From NCBI RefSeq assembly GCF_036417845.1, contig NC_089981.1, positions 9,627,501 through 9,691,500 on the forward strand: a DNA stretch of 64,000 bases. Direction: 5' to 3'. Made by a program: the position numbers and the translations under genes. Shown here piece by piece: positions 58,101 through 64,000 of the stretch. The notes beneath the pieces were generated by a model. That model saw nothing but the letters and a program-made list of their open reading frames with translations, was not told the DNA's origin and did not search any database. The stretch comes from Apteryx mantelli. Taxonomy: Eukaryota > Chordata > Aves > Apterygiformes > Apterygidae. Numbering within the stretch: position 1 is the stretch's first letter; each line of letters begins with the position of its first letter.

Positions 58101-59200
58101 TGTTTCTCCAGACGTCACATTGAAATGACCATGGCTTTTTTAACAGTGTCTAAATAGCCCAGCACCAGGATTTGATTTTACAGCACAAGGATTTTGTCTG
58201 GACCATCAGTCACAGAATTCAGGTGACAATTTTCACCAGCAGATCCACACCAGGCAGTTGCTGCAAATAGTCCCTGAAATACCAAGGAACCCACAAGAAG
58301 GTGAGAATGTCCTGGATGGCTGCAACGATCTTTGCCATTGCCCTCTGTCTCTTGCTTTCTGCCATGATTTTGGAGAGATGGTGAGGGGAAGGGAGGAGAA
58401 AAAAGAACTGGGGGAAAGGAGCCCCAATATTTTCCTTTCCTGTGGGTTAGAAATTGGCTATAGCTACACAATTGTCTTGATCATCTTCAAGATAAGGAGA
58501 TCTTCATTCTAGGGATCTTTTTTCCAAGAACAAATGCTATTGCATTGCCCTAACTGCCCATCTGTCATAGAAGGTGGCATTCTTCAGAGATCAAACACTA
58601 GCAGTTTTGGTCTTAGATGATCAATTAAGATCAGCTGAGAAAGCACAACAGCATAACTCTGTGTCCAGAGAATGAGATGTCTTTGTGGTGTCAAGTTTGT
58701 TCAGACTAACAGCTGCCACAAGAACTATACTGTGCTCAGCATGTAAACCACAGGAAGGATGTTTAATCTCAAGGGAAAGAAAGACCAGCTAGACTGCTGC
58801 TGTTTGATGCAGGCTTTCATTAATTAGTTTCATTAAGGAAGTAGACTCAGGTTTTGAATATGCTTTGGAGGCAGGAGTCTTACCAAAGGAGTCTACCAAA
58901 GTCTTATAAGAGCTATACGAGAACTGTGAGTGACTTTTTCAGCATGCTTTTACATGGTCTATGGAAGTCATAGGATGGTTACTTCACTTGCATTATATGG
59001 AATGCAAAGTTTTTGATGATTCGGCATATCTCCACAGGGCGTCCATTACAACCAGTATGACAGTACATGACAGTACATATCAATGGCCCAGGCTGATGCT
59101 ATTTAGCATTATGAAATCTGATTGAAATGCCTTAGCTAGAAACGTAATCACCTGATGTTCCCTAAATGGCCAATGGAGAGAGAGGCACCTCCAGAGGATG
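52184..59200. other. No gene recognised (flank of OR in block B')
   Basis: Duplicate of 13990-20079 plus the 932-bp extra segment. Short frames only. Confidence 0.65.
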
Positions 59201-61627
59201 ACCCACATTTCAGGTGCGGTGAATTGCCTTGTGGAGATGATGGCAGCAGGGAGGTAAAACAACCACTTTCTTAATGTGAGCACCTGGTCAGAAGGTTGGA
59301 GTGGGCAAAGGCAGAGGTAGGTGCCACTCAAATAGTTGCGTCCTCTTTAAATCGGTTGGCAAATTGCTTCAGGTCACACAGAGAGGTTGTGGCAGAGGAG
59401 TGTGCTGCAACTGGATTCTCCAAAGGGTGGGTAACCACTAACCATCGGGTCTTCCTTTCTCCTCACAGCATACTTGGTTCACAGAATTAGCGGCTACTTC
59501 AGGTACTTTCTACTGTGGATCAGGGTCTGATAATTTTTCATTGTGGGAGATCTGCTGCGACCCCACAACCAGATGGAGAGGAAGTGGACGCAGTCATAAG
59601 GTCATATATTTTCAATGGGCTTGCTACAGATGTTCAGGGAGGAGGTAGCCTTGTGAGTGCTGTTAGGCAAGCAGTAAGCTACTCTACTAAGATAAAGAAA
59701 CAGAAGGTGAGTTTGGACTCAGATGTTACATGCAGCACTTACCTGCCTGTTCTGAAACAAACTGTGCTACAACAGACATTCCTTGCTTTCTGAAAGAGAC
59801 AATGCTTTTTATTTCCCTTAGTCCGTTTCAGAAGTACATACTTAAATTCTTTCTTGGATCTAACAGGCTCTAAAGGCTTGATGTTAGAAACACTCGAGGT
59901 CTCATAATGGCTGAGGATGGAATCTTCTAGCTCCCTACAAAAGAGTATGCTGCAGTGCCAGAAGTTCCCTGGGTTCAGTCAACCCTAAAAGACACATCCT
60001 GCAAGCTGTGGTGATGACATTAAGGGTGCAATTCACCTCACCTGCCTTCAGCCATCCAGATGTTAAGCCTCTAGATGAAGCTAGCACCAAGGGATGTGTC
60101 TGCAGTCAGCAGAGAAAGACAGGCAGCTGACTGTGCACACCTAAGACACCTATCTTAGGGCCAAAATATTACCCTTGCAGGTGCTCCTAAACCTCCATTA
60201 ATTCTAATGGTAGCTTTAAAAGCTAAGTGCAATGAGACGTTTGTATTCTTAATGGATAAAGTTAGGTGCAATGGTTCCACTTGGATTCCCAACCAAGCAC
60301 TGCCGGTGTATATGCCTGTCGCAGACTCATGCGGCAAAATTATCCCCACTGCCCCAGCTATCAGCTGGACGAGGAGATTACCTGCATAATTTTTCCGTGT
60401 AGCACTGGAGACAGGGTGGGCTGTGCAGACGAAACAATAATGTTTCAATTTGTCACATTTCACCCGTTCAGGTAGTCTGTCTCCCCACTTGCTGTGGCAT
60501 TTGACAAAGGGGTAAGGAACTATTCATGTCGGTTAGATTATCCCATGATTCACCTCTTCACCACTGTCCTTATTTTGACTTGTTTCTCTCTTCTTTTTGA
60601 CTATCTCCTGCTGTCTTTCATGGCACTTCTCTATCTTGTCATGTCCAAACTAACAGCTGGCAGGGCGAGTAGGAAAGAGTCACACAGTTTGACCTCATGG
60701 GACAAAAATGGAGTGAATTTTATTTCTGGACCTTTGGTTTTGGAGGTTTTTTGGGGGGCAATATTCTCATTCAAATCCCAGTATCATGGGGAGAGAGCAG
60801 GGTGAATTGACAGAACGGTGTGAAACAGTTATTTAAGCCATAATTCCAATGTCATGTGAGGGTCAGACACTTTCTCTTACACATGCTTCTTAAAACTTCT
60901 AAGAAATTAGTAAGGCCTGACTCTGTCAGACTGAATTATTATCTATACATAAGGCTCCAGAGGCCAAACCAATCACATTAAACTACATTTCATTAAAATA
61001 GAAATCAGTCATCAACATAAAAATCTACCAGCTATTATGACTACTCGACGATGTTTTCTGGGAGTATGGATAGGAAAAACTCGGTCTGATTTAATGCTAC
61101 CTTAATTTGTATGTTGATTGTCTACAATTTTTATACACTTTTGACAATATACATCTCACCTAATCCTAGCTATGTGAAGCAAAGACAATTATATCTGAGC
61201 TAATATCCCTGGGTTCCCTCTTTATTAAGACAGGAAAATGAGGAACTTTTTGGGTATGATCAATCTGAGCTAACATTGCTTTATTTTAACGTACTTGTTC
61301 CCACCACTGGCTGTAAAAGGATCCTCAAGAAATAAGTTCAAAAAGAGACACATACGTTGTAATTTAGCTTTTCCTACATGCCACACACAATTTGGCCTCA
61401 GATACGGTGTTTTAAATGACACATAAAAGCTCTGGGCTCCAAGTCCAAACACAGCAATCCTTTCCTGAATCTACCTCTGGCTACAAAGAGCTGGAAAGGC
61501 ATTGCAAACACCACCAGATGATCACGAGAGAAAGTCACACGAGCTACCACCTCTGTGCTCTCTGCTTAGAGGTCTGTTTGAAATCAGAGACAGTGACAGA
61601 TCAGTACTTCACAGTGAAGCCCTCATT
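59201..61627. other. No gene recognised
   Basis: AT-rich DNA with short frames. It may include 5' untranslated exons of the receptor gene downstream, but I cannot place one. Confidence 0.5.
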
Positions 61628-62581
61628 ATGAGTGCTAAAACTACATCAACCTTCCTTCCAAATACAACCAGCCTGGCTCATGGAGCTAATTACAGTGGGA
61701 CTGTGCAAAAGGCAGGGCCGTCATATGCTCTCCTCAAGTTCATGGAGAGCTTCTGCCTCATCAGCTCTGCCTGTGGCATGGTGGGAAATGGCACGGTCCT
61801 GTGGTACCTCGGCTTCCGCATCCGGAGGAACCGCTTCACTGTCTACATCCTGAACCTGGCTGCCGCTGACTTTGGCTACCTGCTCTGCATTGCCATCGAA
61901 ACAGTTCAGTACCTGATGCACTTTAATGTGGGAGTGCAGTTTGGGATATTCCTCTTCCTGGATCTTTTCACGTACGGGACTGGCTTGTATCTCCTGACAG
62001 CCATCAGCATTGAGAGGTGCCTGTCTGTCCTCTGTCCCCCCTGGTGCCGAAGCCATCGCCCAAAGCACTTGTCCGGCATCATCTCCGGCCTGCTCTGGAG
62101 CCTCTCGCTGCTGCTGAACATGCTGGGGTACATTTCTTGCACTGTTCGCCCCTCTAGCAACTGCCACATACTCCTCATCATCCTTGGAGTCCTGGACTTC
62201 CTCTTCTGCACGCCCCTCATGCTGGTATTCAGCCTCACTCTCTTCCTCAAAGTCAAGTGCAGCTCCCAGCACCTCCAAACAGGCAGGCTCTTCACCCTGA
62301 TTATGCTCACCATCCTCTTCTTCCTCATTTTTGCTGTTCCGCTGAGCATCCTGATCCTCTTTGACTTCTGGGGCTATAAATTTCTCTACTCCCCAGAGAT
62401 TGGTTTTGTGCTGTCCTGCATCAATAGCAGCATCAGTCCAGCTCTTTACTTCATCATGGGCAGCTACAGGGATCGGAGGATTCAGCTCACCCTCAGGCTG
62501 GCCTTCCAGAGGGCCTTTGAAGATTCAGCAGATGACAAAGATGAATGGGAAAGCCACAAAACAATAACTATGGCCTCTTAA
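61628..62581 (+). CDS. Mas-related G-protein-coupled receptor (MRGPR/MAS1-like), 317 residues
   Basis: I start at MSAKTTSTF; the frame is open further upstream but without an ATG. The N-terminus has N-glycosylation sites (NTTS, NYSG). Seven hydrophobic segments follow. Family signatures: GMVGNGTVLWYLGFRIRRN (TM1 and first loop), FTVYILNLAAADFGYLLC (TM2), TAISIERCLSVLCPPWCRSH (TM3 end, with the ER variant of DRY), RPKHLSGIISGLLWSLSLLL (TM4) and NSSISPALYFIMGSYRDRR (TM7, with SPALYF for NPxxY). Mas-related receptors are peptide or small-molecule sensors of class A on sensory neurons and immune cells. Length and motifs are complete, with no stop. The exact orthologue (MAS1, MRGPRH or a bird-specific copy) is open. 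Confidence 0.94.
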   Translation: MSAKTTSTFLPNTTSLAHGANYSGTVQKAGPSYALLKFMESFCLISSACGMVGNGTVLWYLGFRIRRNRFTVYILNLAAADFGYLLCIAIETVQYLMHFNVGVQFGIFLFLDLFTYGTGLYLLTAISIERCLSVLCPPWCRSHRPKHLSGIISGLLWSLSLLLNMLGYISCTVRPSSNCHILLIILGVLDFLFCTPLMLVFSLTLFLKVKCSSQHLQTGRLFTLIMLTILFFLIFAVPLSILILFDFWGYKFLYSPEIGFVLSCINSSISPALYFIMGSYRDRRIQLTLRLAFQRAFEDSADDKDEWESHKTITMAS

Positions 62582-64000
62582 ATTCATCCCTTCTTTTGCC
62601 TGAACCCCTTCTGCACTGGAGACAAAAGGAAAGAGAGAGGAAGACTATGAAGATTCCTTTAAACCATTGGACTCTAGAAATCGGGGCGGGGGGGGGGGGG
62701 AGTGAATATAAGGCTTTAATTTAGGGTTATCCCAAGCCATGTTGCTAGTCTGCTACATTAAGCCCATATTCAAATGCCCTTTGTTCATTTAGACTCCTGC
62801 ACAATATGGCATGAGAAGCAGGCTGCATAGCTTTCTAACTCTGCTTACTGTCACTGTCCTTGGGTGCGAAATTTATTAAACACCATCTGGAAATGTGTCA
62901 GCTTGGTCTTTGTTTGCTTCTTGCTTTCAACCTTCACGTTAACTGAAAGCAAAAATCTCAGCTCCTTCTCCATCAATTTTCTTGCTCCTAAAGCCATTGC
63001 ATAGACCACATATTGTCAAAAGTGTCTGGTCAAAAATATTTTCAAAAACAATTATTTTGGCAATAAACCATACAAGGGATCTCTCCCCGCCCCTCAACAT
63101 TCTTTTTTGGGAAAAAAAGAAGGTTTTCTAAAAGAAATGTGGTAGGAAGCATGACCGCAATGTATTGAAGGAAGGGAGAGCTATATGGGGATGTATGTTC
63201 TCCTCTGCTTGAGTGCTTTTCCCCAGGTGTCTGCCTGGATGCTGTCCCTGCTTACCAGAAGGAACAGGCCAACCTCCCTCCAGCCACAAACTGAAAGCTC
63301 TCCCTGAAAAAGGAAGAGTTTCAGGGTGAGGCAGGGTGCAGGTTGTGAGAATACAAATGAAAAAAGGGATGTGAGTGTGTCAGAGTTCAAAGGAAGGAAT
63401 CCTAAGGGAATAACGAAGAGAGTCCCCCTGCTGCCACAAAACTCCCACCATCTGTGGGGCACAGGACGGTGTAGGAAGTTCCTCAGGGCAGAGAGAAGGG
63501 AAGACTGACAAATTCCCATCCCAAAGAAGCCACTAGAGGTAGGAGAGAACTTGGCTAGCCCTGACCTTGCAAAGGAGGTAGCAGGAGGTGCAGTGGGTCG
63601 ACCACCTGATTTGCTGGCAAAGGTTGCTGGGTAGAGCCAAGCCCCCTTGCAGGCCAGAAGCACTCCTGTAAAACAGCAGCAAGCTGGGGAGGCAGTGAGG
63701 CTCTATCAGACACACAAGAGCCTGCGGGGGCAGCGAAGGAAGGCACACAGCAGGCGGTCCCCTTTCTCCTGGAGTCTGCTCCAAAGACCCGCGAGGGCCC
63801 TGTGAAAACCTGGCCAGAAGTAATCCAGAACATCTTCTGGAGGATCACAGGGAGAATACAGGCAGGATCGACCTGTCAAGGACATCATCTCACTCTGAGC
63901 ATGACTCTCAAGTAGTGTGACACATCCCTGCAGTGAAACGGGCTGATAGGGTTAATGCAAGAAATTCAGCCAAATAGAGAGCTGGGGCCAAAGCTGACTG
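62582..64000. other. 3' flank of the Mas-related receptor; no further gene recognised
   Basis: It includes a poly-G run (62684-62700) and an AATAAA at about 63062 that could end the transcript. No other homology. Confidence 0.5.

Larger units (their letters stand above)
51055..59200 (+). repeat. Segmental duplication block B' (direct partner of 12861-20079)
   Basis: It starts at AGGGAATCCC, the base after which B meets the provirus, and ends at CCAGAGGATG. It contains a 932-bp segment (57862-58793) that is lacking in B, flanked here by CTAGA on both sides. Confidence 0.93.

Overview
The window is vertebrate DNA and almost certainly from a bird. It holds CR1 LINEs with the typical CR1 3' end, an alpharetrovirus-like endogenous retrovirus with a tRNA-Trp-type primer site, bird-style olfactory receptor (OR) genes, and a Mas-related GPCR gene. 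I cannot name the species. Coding density is low and there are no bacterial-style features.

The layout is built from two large duplications. Block A (1-6353, cut by the window start) returns inverted as A' (37369-46942). Block B (12861-20079) returns in the same orientation as B' (51055-59200). A provirus (6354-12860) lies exactly between A and B. Its two ends coincide to the base with the ends of both duplicated blocks, and it has no target-site duplication. A carries the 3' end of one OR and a broken second OR. A' carries the same pair, plus a 2.5-kb CR1 and a solo LTR, each absent from A so that A shows the empty site. B and B' each carry one full-length OR4-like gene on the minus strand.

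The most striking object is the provirus. It has both LTRs, a long open gag, a damaged 3' half of pol and a nearly open env. Between the first zinc knuckle of gag and the RT thumb region of pol, about 290 bp of viral sequence is replaced by pieces of a processed host transcript of VAPA (VAMP-associated protein A): its GC-rich 5' leader, its N-terminal codons, a short piece from the end of the MSP domain and part of the C-terminal membrane anchor. Protease and the RT catalytic domain are gone. This is the architecture of a defective transducing retrovirus, with a membrane-contact-site gene as cargo.

Between B and A' (20080-37368) lie a CpG-rich block with a 30-bp repeat, an intron-containing ATAD2-like AAA+ gene on the minus strand (21089-30691; splice phases agree across eleven exons, Walker A and B intact, no bromodomain found), an 84-bp minisatellite and long stretches with no recognisable gene. 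The right end holds a complete Mas-related GPCR gene (61628-62581). The window is therefore a chemosensory-receptor cluster reshaped by segmental duplication and retroelements. The only intact-looking protein genes are the B and B' ORs, the Mas-related receptor and possibly the ATAD2-like gene.
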